Assembly: GCA_014843695.1 (NCBI GenBank)
Contig: CM026401.1
Location: 32,681,792-32,745,791, forward strand
Source: Archivesica marissinica
Lineage: Eukaryota; Mollusca; Bivalvia; Venerida; Vesicomyidae
DNA: 64,000 nucleotides
Direction of reading: 5' to 3'
In this document: positions 9,947-22,239 of the stretch, one piece after another
Position numbering within the stretch: the first letter of the stretch is position 1
Layout: each line of letters begins with the position of its first letter
Position numbers and translations under genes: made by a program
Notes under the pieces: generated by a model
Databases searched by the model: none
Told to the model about the DNA's origin: nothing
What the model saw: only the letters and a program-made list of their open reading frames with translations

Positions 9947-11410
9947 ATGAATGACTTCACTGGGCAGTATGGTCCAATCATGCCGGATGACTTTGATGTT
10001 CACATATCTACACCATTGGACTACTTCTCTCTTCTGTTCGGGCCGGAAATGTTCAATGAGATGGCCTGTCATACAAATAACTATGCCCGTTGGAAGATGG
10101 ACCAGGATGTTGAGGGCAACAGATGGGTCGAGACCACCCCATCTGAGCGTTTGTTGGAATGAGCATATATATGGGAATAAATAGTTTGCCATCACCAGAC
10201 ATGTACTGGTCAACAGACTGTTACATAGGCAATAGTGGCATTAGTGGAGTGATGAGTTCTAATCGCTATCAGAAACTGAACCAGTACTTCCATGTGTCTG
10301 ACAGAGCCACTGAGTCCCGACGTGGCCACCCAGACTATGACCGGCTCTACAAGGTGAGGCCTATGATTGATCATGTCACCGAGACATTCCTTCAAAGATA
10401 TGTTCTTGGAAGAGAACTGTGTGTTGATGAGGCCATGCTACGGTACACTGGCAGGCTATCGTCTAGACAGTACATGCCAGCCAAGCCAGTGAAACGTGGC
10501 ATTAAGATTTGGTTGGCATGTGACTCCAATTCTGCTTTCCTGGCGAGATTCAGTGTTTATTTAGGCTGTACAGGAAACCAGACTGAACACGGCTTGGGGT
10601 ACAATGTCGTTATCGGCCTAACAGACAACCTACACGGTTCCCACAGGAGGGTGTATTTTGACAATTTGTTTACAAGTATTCCGCTAATGCAGGATTTGTT
10701 TACCTCTGGCCTCTACGCATGTGGCACTGTACGTGTGAACAGAAACCTGTTGAATTAAAAAAAACACGGGACATAAAGGACAGAGGCCAGTACCGTGTAT
10801 TGCAGAAAGGCAGAACCAACCTGACTGCATCAGTGTGGAAAGACAAGCGACTTGTACATCATCTTTCCACACTGAGTGATCCTAGTGATATTAGGAATGC
10901 CACAAGACGCGTTGGTCCCGTGCAAGTCCAGTTGCGACAGCCATCTAGTGTGTGTACATACAATCAGTTTATGGGTGATGTCGACCAACATGACCAGCTC
11001 AGAATGATTATACGAGCTTGGGAGGAACTCCAAGAAGTGGTGGTGGTATTTGTTTTGGTTCGTACTAAATTGTGCAATTGTAAATGCATTCATAATGTAT
11101 AAACATGTGTCGCGCAGAAGCCTGAAGAAAAAACGATACACACATCTCGACTTCAGGATGGAAATGGCTCGAGACCTCATTGCTGGATTTAGTAGTAGGA
11201 AGCGTAAGGCCTCGGAGGTTGGCCATGTTGGTCTAGTCGAGACTGAGAATGTTGGTGGACATATCCATGGACGCCTGGCAGGGCCAAAGGGAAGATGTCG
11301 CCTCCACCTGAAGCATCTAAATATGCGTCGGGGAAACTGTGTTTGGATGCACCAGTTGCAGGGTCCATTTGTGTAAGGACGGGTGTCATGGCCGCTTTCA
11401 CAACCTATAA
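9947..11410 (+). pseudogene. piggyBac-family transposase (DDE_Tnp_1_7), decayed
   Basis: A cut-and-paste transposase would cut at TTAA in the nucleus. Pieces of the protein appear in order over several frames: FTGQYGP and TPLDYFSLLF (9950-10140); CVDEAMLRYTG with the first catalytic aspartate (about 10420); VYFDNLFTSIPL with the second (about 10650); FMGDVDQHDQ with the third (about 10970); FWFVLNCAIVNAF (about 11050); and a cysteine-rich C-terminal zinc ribbon (CTSC...CKDGCHGRFHNL, 11340-11407) ending in TAA at 11408-11410. At least four frame changes (near 10155, 10755, 11015 and 11335), two of them at or near A- or G-rich runs, break the frame. The segment starts right after a splice-acceptor-like TTATATTTGCAG, so an upstream exon may be missing. 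No TIRs flanking it were identified. Confidence 0.85.
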
Positions 11411-13835
11411 ATAGGAAGTGTTCCATCGATTACAACAGATGTATATTTGTGTAAATATTGTGTAAATTGTTTAGTTTAGTAATTTTCAAAATAATGTATT
11501 GTGATTGAAATGTGGAATTATTCACGTGACCAATAGTTGGATTATTTTTATTTGAGGTAAGGTGGATATTATTTATATGTAAATTTTACTGTTATAGAAT
11601 TTTAGTATTTTTACTCACCATGAAGTCTCCCTCGGGTACTGTTACGTATGCTTGCAAAATGTTCTTGTTGATATGTACATGTAATATTATAAATAACCGG
11701 CAACTTATTATACATGAAAAATGTGCATGATTACAAAGTGAGCCATAAAATTAATTAGAAAAAATATTTTCGAGAATAATTTATCATATTAAAAAAAAAA
11801 TTACATTCCACTAAGAGTAATTTCTTTTCTAATTAACTTTGGTTGTTTTCTTTTGTATAGCTGTTGATATATTCAGTATCTGTCATGGGATATATATTTG
11901 TATTGTAAGCAGTTTGGGAGTAGGGTGTTTATGTAATTATTATAAAGTTATTTTGTTTAAATTAATATATTTCTTAAGAATATGAATTTCTCTGTTCATA
12001 TTTCAAGATTTAATTAAAAAATATGTATTTATTGCAGAAAAAAATAAAATGTAAAACGGTTGAAAACATTTTAAATGTTTGTTCTGTGTTCTATAAAGCC
12101 ATTTATTAGAAAAATAGTGTTCATATCAAAATATGAAAAATACCAGTAGAAAGGAAATTTTATCCTAGAAATTGATACATTGACACTTTAATTGTCAAAC
12201 ACACAGAAAACACCATAATAATGGTCAAAACACCATAGGTGTCATATCCCTAAAATATCCCAATTATCTGTAATGAACTGCTGTAGATAAACTGGCTTCT
12301 TATCTAATGAGTATTGATAGGTAATTAGCAGCTATATGCATCGAGATACAGTAGCAGATTAGCTTACTTCACCAAGTGGGAAAGGGCTAAAGTCGCACCA
12401 ACACTCACTGAAGGTTTTTGCTGGGCGTCTCTGTCAGCTCCACCTGCATCGATTGTTGACATTTTAAAGACTTGTCAACTTGTGACTGTATCTAACCAGT
12501 CGTAATGTTAAGACCTTATTTATGTCATCTTATCTGTGATCTTCTTGATAAAACAGGCTGTGGTCATAACAAAGAGGCTAAAACTAAACTAAGACTTAAC
12601 TAAAACCAAACTTACGACCTTTGATAAAATGGCACCCAAGAAATTTCTGGGGATAAATAAAATGATGCACACATTATTTATTCCCATATACGATTTTATT
12701 ATTGACAACATAGCATGTTATGATGCACCAACACAGATCAGGCACAGGTGTTTCAAGTCTCGACAATAAATTTTAAAAACAGTTTGACCATACCCTACCA
12801 AGACAGTAGTGACAAAGATCAAAAGAGATCCACCCTTGTTTATTTAAAACAAGCGGGCTAAGAAGGCCCTGGATCGCTCACACCTGTTGAAAAGCTCAAA
12901 AGACTAAACACTTCACATTCATTTAATATCATATGAACTGGTCTCCCATTGAAAGATCATAGTTCAAATTGCAACACAGCCATCCATAGACATATCCACA
13001 TAGATAGTTTGGTATCTTTAGTTCAATAGGCAAGCATTTTCTGACGGATGTGATATATACTGTAAAGCTTATGGTAAAAAAACATATTTGTGTAAGCGAC
13101 AAACACTATCCTTAGATAATTAATTTGGTAACTGTATATATGTATATCTTCAAGTAGTGAACATTGGCTTGGACAAGAATCTCGGAATGACGTGCCTATC
13201 CGTCTATATATAAAACACGTGACCCACCATACCAAAATCAGTCGCAAGTCGGGATTATCGTAAGGCAGATAAGTCAACAAAATGGTATTTTAACAATTTT
13301 CAGATTATTGTATAATGACATTTTATAATATAATTTATCTTTATAATAAATGTGATAGAAGCACGTATTTGTGTAATTTAAGGCATTAAAAACACATTTT
13401 AATTAGCTTGGTGTTAATTGCCATTGTTATTAATCGCAGTGAAACAAAACATCTAAGCCGGGTAGGCGGTGTTTTCCGGAGGCCTCCAATGATACTATCC
13501 CGCGGTTTGGCCCCATGTATTTGGTACCGAAATAAACTACAGAAGACGTATTTTCAGCTGATGTTATTTTTGAACTAAGATCTTATATGCTTCCAACTAA
13601 TCAACGGCTTTAAAGCATTCGAATTTTGTTCAAAAATCTCTTCAGTTGCGACGTAAACGTGATTCCCACTCATCCATTGGCCGATAAACACCACGTGATC
13701 TGCAAGTGCGCACATGTTCCTATGTTCACAGATGCTTGGATAGAAACAAAAAGATTTTCGATGTGATTTCATGACGATTATTCATGATATAGCTTAATAT
13801 TTAGATTTATTTCGATGTAAATCAGTCATATATAC
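11411..13835. other. Intergenic, no supported gene
   Basis: AT-rich sequence with only short chance frames on both strands. No transposon ends or structured RNA recognised. Confidence 0.45.
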
Positions 13836-14339
13836 ATAGTTCCCACGGCAGTCAAAAACACTGATAAAATCTTATCTTGGCAGCCATTTTGACTGGCAAG
13901 TTTTATTAACGGCAATTTCATGATTTTACTAGTAATTCTTTAATTGCAATAACTTTATTAATTTTGGTTTCTTAATATAAAATTTGGTATCATTTTAAAG
14001 GTATTGAAATGCACTTTTAATATTAATTTATTTTTTGACAATGATGTATGGATTATAATTATAATAACTTAACTTGCACCTATTTTTGAAAGTTTATTTT
14101 CACAGTTGAAATATTAATATACAAACTATATGTATTCGTCATGATACAATTTGTGAAATGATACAAAAAATATGTCCATTGAGAGCTTTCCAACAATGTA
14201 TGAACCATGTGATGGGATGAAAAATAAATATTTTATGAAGAAAGCAAAATTACTCTACTATATATTATATATAATATCTGATCAACTTTGCCAGTCAAAA
14301 TGGCACCACAGTAGGAATGATTACGTCACCGGGAACTAT
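13836..14339. mobile_element. Non-autonomous DNA element (MITE-like)
   Basis: Outer inverted repeats ATAGTTCCC (13836-13844) and GGGAACTAT (14331-14339), and inner ones CCATTTTGACTGGCAA against TTTGCCAGTCAAAATGG (about 13884 and 14288). There is no open frame between them. The superfamily was not determined. Confidence 0.5.
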
Positions 14340-15732
14340 TATAGGTAAATGGTAAACCTAGACAAGTGTAGAACCTTTATCTACTGATTTGTTGTGTGAA
14401 ATTTCAACGCACCGTTTGTCTGTACCCGTGTTCCGTGTATCCCAGTATTTCGGACGTACATGTATTTGTGGCATCCAGTAGATTTTTCAAAATTGAATGA
14501 AATATAAAGTTTGTGTAATGTCCGTCACACAGTAATGTCCGTCACACACAGTTATCCATTAAATGCAACATTTCACACCAAAACACAAAAATAACATAAA
14601 TTTATTGTTATTATCTTATACATGTTTTACCTTATAATGCGAAACATGCACCACAATCATACCATACGAAAAATAAATTCTAAAATAATACCTCGCCTGA
14701 ATCCAAAAGTTCATTCTTTTATAACTGTGACTGAATTCATATATTACAAAAGATTTTTTACTTTTCACTGTGAACCAGCTTTTCACCCCTTTTCTAATTC
14801 AGAGCTGCACAATATACAAGGTTACTTTACTTCCCACAAAAAGCCATAAATTACACCCTAATCCTTTCCTAAAACACTGATAAGGGGAATTGTGCTAAAA
14901 GTAAACATTTTAATTGATCAATGAAACACTACTACTGTGTACTATGATCCAATTAACACGATTATATAACAGCAGGTGTCCACTTATGCCCTAGGCACTG
15001 TCAGATCAGACTAATCAAAGGAGTCAATATACAGGGGCCATAAATTAGAATATCTACAAAGAGAGATTGCTACATGTACTCTAAAAAGTCAGAATAATCC
15101 TTTCAGGATATATGGTTTAAGTAAATACTAGAACAGCTGAACCACTATGGATACTACTAAGTTCAGCAAAGTGGCATTTTAAAGAATGGACATTTACCTT
15201 TAATTTGATACCAAACATGACTAGTTGTGTCATGTGGAACATATTGGTTGCTATGGTGTTTTGATTTCACTGCGTCTCCAAATTTTGTTAAAATAAGTCA
15301 GAATTTCTGAAAATCTTTGACAGCCGTTTTCTCGGAATATTAAAGCATGCTCATTTTGTTGCTGTCAAGGGCCATAACTCTGTTCTTAATTGGTAAAAGG
15401 GAAACAAAACCCCAGATGCACAACTTCACATGCTGACAAACATAACTGTACCGTTTCATGACCCTATGTCAAGTACTTGCGGAGCAGTGTGTACCACATG
15501 ATTCAGCTGCACGCATGTACATACAGACAGACAAGAGTAAATCTATACTAGTATGCTCCCACAAGGTTGGAGGCATAAACATGTAATTGAAGAATATTTA
15601 GAAAAAACCATTTATTATTTGTATATCACTTAAACCGCATTCTTCCTGAATTTTGTCTCTTTTGAAAATATTGTCATGTATTTTATAACGTTAAATGAAG
15701 GCGAATGCCTCATCAACAATGTCTGATCCGAA
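14340..15732. other. Intergenic, no supported gene
   Basis: No feature supported. Short plus-strand frames (for example near 14622-14849) lack codon structure or motifs. Confidence 0.4.
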
Positions 15733-15792
15733 TTATGTCTTCCGTTTCTTCATGAATTTTGTACCCCAGGTCTTAGCCTCTTTCCCACTAGC
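15733..15792 (-). CDS. Possible short terminal exon
   Basis: After an AG at about 15793 a minus-strand frame encodes SGKEAKTWGTKFMKKRKT and stops at TAA (15733-15735). The basic tail is protein-like and it lies downstream on the same strand as the candidate first exon at 17438-17659. The upstream pyrimidine tract is poor and no middle exon was found, so this is speculative. Confidence 0.2.
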   Translation of the reverse strand, partial: ASGKEAKTWGTKFMKKRKT

Positions 15793-15859
15793 GTGGCAAC
15801 GTCTACACAGTGGCCATACCACTGAGAACTTTGTGTACAGTTCACCTATATAATACCTA

Positions 15860-17434
15860 CAGGGTTCCCGCTGTCGGTCGCATTTGTCGCCAAATGCGCA
15901 TAGAAATTAAATCTGGCTCCAAAAATCTTCAGTTGGCGAAAATCGTTGGCGCATGCCATAAATATCGGCAAAATAACTTTGTTCAAGAAACATAATCAGC
16001 CGAAAATCCATGAAAGTGAAGGTCACGTGTGCGGTCATGCGTGCGATGATGACAAGCGTTTGTTTATTGGAAATCAGCTGTTTGGCACTTGATTGCATGG
16101 GGTGTTGAGAAGTTGGTGACATTTTAATTACGGATAATTGGATTAAATGGCGGTCTTTAATCCTACAACTGATTAGCACAGATATTTCTGTATACCAGAA
16201 TTCGATAATGCAGTGTTTTCTCACTGTGCGTTTCTTGCAGTTTTGATGCAATGAAATGGCCAGAGACGCAATGAGAATCATTGAATGCGTTTTCTGTGAC
16301 ACAACAATATTTTGACAGCCGATTATATGGACCTTTCTGCAGGGATAAAATGTACAAGATCACCGAGTACTTGTTCATTGACGAGACGCTTTTACTTGTT
16401 ACAATTATGTACAACGAAAAGCGTTCAGATGATACAGATAAGTAAGTACGTCATATGTCGGGAAATGCCCACTACTGATAGGTTTAGTTTCCAAGCAGAA
16501 TAATTCTGCTAATCCTGAAACACCAGAATATGATTCGGCCCAGACAATTTCCAACCATGAAAGTACTGAAACACAGTTTAGTCATTTGACTAATAGTCCC
16601 TACAAACGTAAAACTGTATCAAAACGCGAATTTAGAACTACATGTATGTGTCGCCGGTCCCTTGTCTGCCCTGACTCTAAACCTCCTAGCGGGTATATGT
16701 ATCTCGAGGGGGTGGGTTTGAGTGAAAGACTCGACGCAATCATTTATATGGGATGATGACTTTAATTTACTTCTTTCCTGGCTATATATCCAATATAGTC
16801 ATTACAATGTATTATAAATATACGCCCAAAATGGCGATTTATTATCCATTCCAAAGCTGACCTGATAGTGACCAACAATAGTGATTGGTTAGAATATGTC
16901 ACATGCAAATTGTTAGTATGACCATTTATAAATACATTTTACATATATACTAGTTGCAAACGATATACGTTAAGTATGGAACGCCAGAACGGACATAATA
17001 TACAGGGGCGGGGGTAAACACAATAAAACAACTGAATATTTTCCCTGTAACGTTTATTGATGGTTTATTAACGATTGCTATGATTGCGATCCAATTACAG
17101 GCTATGACATATGCATACATGGCTAATAAAATGCATAGTTAGTCTTAGTGCACTTTCCAATGTCCCAAACTTGATTTTTTAGGATTGATGGGTAATAAGT
17201 TACACAGTATTTATTTATTCATAAGTGCATGTAGACAACTACAGCAGAAGTACAAGTAATTAACAGTTGTACATGCACACAAGATGACAACTTGTTTAAC
17301 ATCAGCACATACCAGATGTCCGATTGAATATGGCACTATAGACTGCTGGCTCCAACATTGGAGCCATTGGCGCAAACTTTTTCTGATTGGCGAATTTGCT
17401 GGCGCAAACTAAAATTGACCCAGAGGAAACCCTG
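15860..17434. mobile_element. DNA transposon remnant, CAGGGTT ends with 5-bp target duplication
   Basis: Left end CAGGGTTCCCGC (15860) and right end in reverse CAGGGTTTCCTC (17434), with weak inner similarity around TTTGCGCC. The flanks are ACCTA (15855-15859) and ACCTA (17435-17439). CAGGG-type ends are common in hAT-like elements, where 5- to 8-bp duplications occur. A short plus-strand frame (about 16350-16443) ending in a donor-like GTAAGT was seen, but no transposase domain. Confidence 0.45.
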
Positions 17435-17437
17435 ACC

Positions 17438-17659
17438 TATTCTAATACCCGGTCCAGCCATACTCGGAGAACTTTTGACATGTACCGATGTAATGCTATC
17501 ACTGCTGATACCAATATCGGAAATATTGGAAGCTCTTTCAAAAATCTCTGTATATGTGGTATCAATACCACACTCCACGGCTGTGGGCAAAAACACGACA
17601 TGTTGGAATGTATCTTTGCAGTTGACCACTAACACATTTTTCATTGTGGAGGCTGCCAT
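17438..17659 (-). CDS. Candidate first coding exon of an unknown gene
   Basis: ATG at 17657-17659 in a strong context (TTCAAGATGGCAGCC) opens a frame MAASTMKNVLVVNCKDTF... that continues for about 70 codons of protein-like composition to a donor-like CCGG|GTATTAG near 17440. The frame then runs into the 15860-17434 transposon. I do not recognise the protein. The evidence is the start context, composition and possible donor only. Confidence 0.35.
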
Positions 17660-18339
17660 CTTGAAAATAAAGGATAAATTCCGGAGATATACGCTACGAT
17701 TTGATAAAATTCAATACACGGTAATACGCCGTATTACAATAAGAGTAAGCTGCTAGGGCGCTGCTGGTTTTGGGTCGATATAAGAATCTTCTCGGTTGTA
17801 CATAGTTTGTTTTGAAAGTGTATAACGTATTTCATTCCAAGATAATACATCCGCTAATTATATATTGTCTAGTGTGGCATTTACCGAAAGGTGTATTCAG
17901 GTAAGTGCTACGGAATCGTAACGGACAATATCGTATCTAGAGATGACAATAATATAATCTCTGGTTAATTCGTAATAGCAAAAAATCTGCCATGATTCTG
18001 TCCAAAACAATTTCTGGACAAATTTGTTTGTTTGATTTTTTTTTAGCTTTTAGGCATTTAAATGGTATGGTCGGTGTAAAACAAATTAAACTAGTTTTAT
18101 TTCATTTTGGTTAAAGCAGCATTACATCCTAATAAAGGATGTTTTGGGTAAAATATAAATACTAATGTGTGTGTGTTTACAAAAATCGAAATAGTCGCTC
18201 AGAGACGATAAAATTCCAATAAATATAAACAGTCGTATACGCGAATTTGTTTATCAACACACAAAATGTAAGCACGCACAGCGCGCATGTGTGAAACAAC
18301 AGAGGATGTAGAAAACAACGTATATATTTTGAACATGAA
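17660..18339. other. Intergenic, possible promoter region of the 17438-17659 exon
   Basis: No gene seen. If the exon at 17438-17659 is real, its promoter would be here on the minus strand. No clear TATA box was found. Confidence 0.25.
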
Positions 18340-18592
18340 AGACTTTCTATCAGGTTCGATCCCACGTCTGACCCTAATAAAAATTAACAGTCTTTCAGAT
18401 GGGACGTTAAACCGAGGTCTTGTGTCGGTGCTTTACACCGTGCACGTAAAAGAACCAGAGGAGACTCTGGAATGGGTCTCTGTTTGTATCATGCACTATC
18501 CTCCAAAATCTAAAATAACTAATCTCTTCAGGAGGCGTCGATTATATGGGCAACCGGTAGCGACGATAAATAAACGTAAAAACACACACACT
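18340..18592 (+). repeat. tRNA-derived SINE, MESC-like, 5' truncated
   Basis: Begins at the B box (GTTCGATCCCACGTCTGACC). It continues with CAGATGGGACGTTAAACCGA and ends with GCGACGATAAATAAACGTAA, co-linear with 58110-58350. Confidence 0.75.
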
Positions 18593-19230
18593 ATCTATCT
18601 TCTTCTAATGTCGAACCCCTCGCGGGGATGTAGACATGTCACTAAAAGACTTAGATAACAGAGGTATGAAATCAACATCTCAAGTAATTTAATTAAAAAA
18701 GACAACGTGGGTCAAATGCATTCCGAATGTAAACAAGTGCGGACGATGCGTTCTGGTTGTAAACAAATGCGTGACCGATCGACTCGGAAAGTCCTACTTT
18801 CGGTTTTGAGTTTGTTTTATCGCAAAATACATTGTTTACCAATTGAACATAAGCATACAAAGTATAATGTTAGAATGTGTAGCAGCATTGGTACCCATAC
18901 GTAAAATTTGAATTTTTTAAATATCTTTTATTTCATACGATTTAATGCTGCTTTAAAACAGTTGGTAAATCCAACGAACAACTGATCAATTTGGTGTGGC
19001 CTAATGGATATGCTTGCTAAAATGTGATGTTTGCTATTGTGTGATATAGAATATATTTGTGTTTATTAGTGCAAGATTGGAAAAGCATATTTCGGTGATC
19101 ACAACATGAAATAAAATCCTATCTTAGACTAATAAACACAAATTTTTCTTTTTCTTTTTGGATAATAAAACATGGTTTGTCATAGCTTGGGAACAGTTGA
19201 TATATTTTTCCTTGTCCGTATTTAACACTG
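18593..19230. other. 3' flank of the PLD-like gene
   Basis: Intergenic. On the minus strand an AATAAA (plus TTTATT at about 19061) lies about 165 bp after the stop at 19231 and could be its poly(A) signal. Nothing else is seen. Confidence 0.35.
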
Positions 19231-19773
19231 TTATTTTTGAACTTGTACAGAAGCATGGATTGGTCTCAGAAATCGGGAAACAAACTCTACATCTGACATT
19301 GTTTGATACTGTACAGTTTCCATGTTGCTATTTTCAAAATGGTTAGCATGGAAGTTGGCACTCGTAATCAAAACTTCTGCTTCATTTCCTTTTATACACC
19401 CTATGAATTTGGCATGGAATCTTTTCACTGGATAGATAATGTTGGAGTAGATTTTATTCTCCAGAAACATCTGGTCCTTAGAATCAACCTTCTCTAGGAC
19501 GTTTTTCTTCACTTCAATTATCTTCCGTTCACACTGTTGTCGTACGTACAACGCATCGAGGTTCGCCTCCGGGCGATGATTCAGAATAATGTTGCATATG
19601 TCAGCAAGACGGGATACATCGAGGAACGGTGTAACGATGAACACTTTGCGGGCAGGATCGCTGAACCAATGATGGAGTAGGGATTTCCAAAGCTTGTAGA
19701 CGAATGTGGGGCCATCGTGTACACAACAGGTGCGTAGATTACCAAGCTGTGCTTCCAGAGTTTCTCCTGACCA
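19231..19773 (-). CDS. PLD-like protein, terminal exon
   Basis: Starts after a clear acceptor (TTGCTATTTTCAG then TGG at 19773) in phase 0 and ends at TAA (19231-19233), coding 180 residues. It contains VYKLWKSLLHHWF, KVFIVTPFLD and, near the end, RFHAKFIG followed by VLITSANFHANHF. HAK plus TSANF is one half of an H-x-K...S-x-N phospholipase-D-type signature, though the usual aspartate after HxK is not obvious, so catalysis is uncertain. Similar proteins are, from memory, common as uncharacterised PLD-domain genes in bivalves. The intact frame and intron boundary mark it as a real host gene. It is proposed as the last exon of the gene whose earlier exons are at 32627-39339. Confidence 0.78.
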   Translation of the reverse strand, partial: WSGETLEAQLGNLRTCCVHDGPTFVYKLWKSLLHHWFSDPARKVFIVTPFLDVSRLADICNIILNHRPEANLDALYVRQQCERKIIEVKKNVLEKVDSKDQMFLENKIYSNIIYPVKRFHAKFIGCIKGNEAEVLITSANFHANHFENSNMETVQYQTMSDVEFVSRFLRPIHASVQVQK

Positions 19774-20173
19774 CTGAAAATAGCAACAGACATTATAGTT
19801 TAAACAATATTTTATTCAAGAATGGTACATAACATAGGAATAGTTGCAACAGCACAGTTAGGATTGGGAAAAAAGTTACATTATTCGAATCTCTTTCCTT
19901 AACAACATTATATGTACACTCAAATTTAAAATTCACTGAAAGAATGGTGAGAGTCTTGAAAATAGTTTAGATAAAACACGAGGATAGCATTCAGAGAGAT
20001 GCAAACCCCCGAGCTGGTATTTGACAGAAGAACAAATCATTTTACAGTGGTCTATAATCAATGGGAATGGACCGCCCTGACCGTTGGCTTTCATCAATTT
20101 ATTCCGAAATCACTTCCTCCTGGACCAACCCTCTATATCTGCACAAAGTTTCATCAAAATATATCCAGTAACT
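19774..20173. other. Intron, no feature seen
   Basis: Proposed intron of the PLD-like gene, before the satellite. Confidence 0.35.
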
Positions 20174-21613
20174 GCTGTGACAACAAGCTGATATGACAAT
20201 AAACTAGCTGCATTAAAAATAAACAACAAGCTGATGTGACAATAAAGTAGCTGATATGACAATAAACTGGCTGCTGTGACAATAAACAAGCTGCTGTGAC
20301 AATAAACTGGCTGATATGACAATAAACTAGCTAATATGATACTAAACTAGCCGCTGTGAAAATAAACAACACATTGTGACAATAAACAACACATTGTGAC
20401 AATAAACAACACATTGTGACAATAAACAACACATTGTGACAATAAACAACACATTGTGACAATAAACAATCCACATTGCGACAATAAACAATCCACATTG
20501 TGACAATAAACAACACATTGTGACAATAAACAACACATTGTGACAATAAACAATCCACATTGTGACAATAAACAATCCACATTGTGACAATAAACAACAC
20601 ATTGTGACAATAAACAACACATTGTGACAATAAACAATCCACATTGTGACAATAAACAACACATTGTGACAATAAACAACACATTGTGACAATAAACAAT
20701 CCACATTGCGACAATAAACAATCCACATTGTGACAATAAACAACACATTGTGACAATAAACAACACATTGTGACAATAAACAATCCACATTGTGACAATA
20801 AACAACACATTGTGACAATAAACAACACATTGCGACAATAAACAACACATTGTGACAATAAACAACACACTGTGACAATAAACAACACACTGTGACAATA
20901 AACAACACATTGTGACAATAAACTATCCACATTGTGACAATAAACAACACATTGTGACAATAACAACACATTGTGACAATAAACAATCCACATTGTGACA
21001 ATAAACAACACATTGTGACAATAAACAATCCACATTGTGACAATAAACAATCCACATTGTGACAATAAACAACACATTGTGACAATAAACAACACACTGT
21101 GACAATAAACAACACACTGTGACAATAAACAATCCACATTGTGACAATAAACAACACATTGTGACAATAAACAATCCACATTGCGACAATAAACAACACA
21201 TTGTGACAATAAACAATCCACATTGTGACAATAAACAATCCACATTGTGACAATAAACAACACATTGTGACAATAAACAACACATTGCGACAATAAACAA
21301 CACATTGTGACAATAAACAACACACTGTGACAATAAACAACACACTGTGACAATAAACAACACATTGTGACAATAAACTATCCACATTGTGACAATAAAC
21401 AACACACTGTGACAATAAACAACACATTGTGACAATAAACTATCCACATTGTGACAATAAACTATCCACATTGTGACACTAAACAACACACTGTGACAAT
21501 AAACAACACATTGTGACAATAAACTATCCACATTGTGACAATAAACAATCCACATTGTGACAATAAACAACACACTGTGACAATAAACAACACATTGTGA
21601 CAATAAACTATCC
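20174..21613. repeat. 20/22-bp satellite (ACAATAAACAACACATTGTG)
   Basis: About 68 units of two lengths: a 20-bp form (AACAACACATTGTGACAATA) and a 22-bp form with AACAATCCACATTGTG. They alternate in recurring patterns. Degenerate units with AGCTGATATGACAATAAAC occupy the left 170 bp. Long minus-strand open frames here are by-products of the repeat. Confidence 0.95.
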
Positions 21614-21684
21614 ACATACTATATTTAGTTATTTAATCATATTTTATTGCTATATACATGTACATAATAAATTCAAAGACATAT

Positions 21685-21915
21685 ACGGAGCGGGAGGTCG
21701 AAGGTTCGAATCTCGTCAGGGGTTCGTTCTGATATGGCCGGTTGGTGAGCCGCCAGCTAGTTAAATAATGGTTACCGATTGCCTACCAGCCTGGCGCCTG
21801 GCATACAAGCATAGGATTCGGGAAGTACTGATGTTCATAAAAAGAGGTGTCTCATAAGTCAGAAATGACTGGCCCTTTAAATAGGGGTGACACTATAATA
21901 AACAAACACTTTACT
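21685..21915 (+). repeat. tRNA-derived SINE, third family
   Basis: B box GGTTCGAATCTCGT, a body with CTGGCGCCTGGCATACAAGC, and a tail AGGGGTGACACTATAATAAA followed by a short simple repeat. A related reversed tail occurs at about 58725-58795. Confidence 0.6.
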
Positions 21916-22239
21916 TTACTTTATATAATAAGAGCAAAAGCAAATGGGTTGGGCCACAAGTTCTGAACAACATTAGTAATTGGCCCTTCCCATGAGAGTA
22001 TGTTGAACTTAGTGCAATACTGGCAAATATGTAACTTATGACATGCATATTTGAAGTTTAATGAGATATTATTTATCAAGTCGAAAGGCAATTGAAGCAG
22101 TGTTTGAATGATAAAAATAAAAAACTCAACTTTTACTACCGCTGTTGCTAGATTTCGTTCCCCAGGTGAGAGATCCCCATGGTGCGCTCGATCGGAAGTA
22201 ATATCATAGCGAATGTTGTGTTGCTAACGTGATCACAAA
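21916..22239. other. Intron/intergenic, nothing seen
   Basis: No supported feature. Confidence 0.3.

Noticed and set aside
13575..13772. 65-codon minus-strand frame
   Set aside because: No homology signal, splice site or start context that distinguishes it from chance.
15907..16302. 131-codon minus-strand frame
   Set aside because: It lies within a transposon remnant, has no domain, and composition looks random.
16350..16445. Plus-strand exon-like frame ending in GTAAGT
   Set aside because: The acceptor is weak and no transposase motif is visible, so a donor-like match by chance is likely.
20331..21615. Minus-strand frames of up to 361 codons
   Set aside because: They are by-products of the 20/22-bp satellite.
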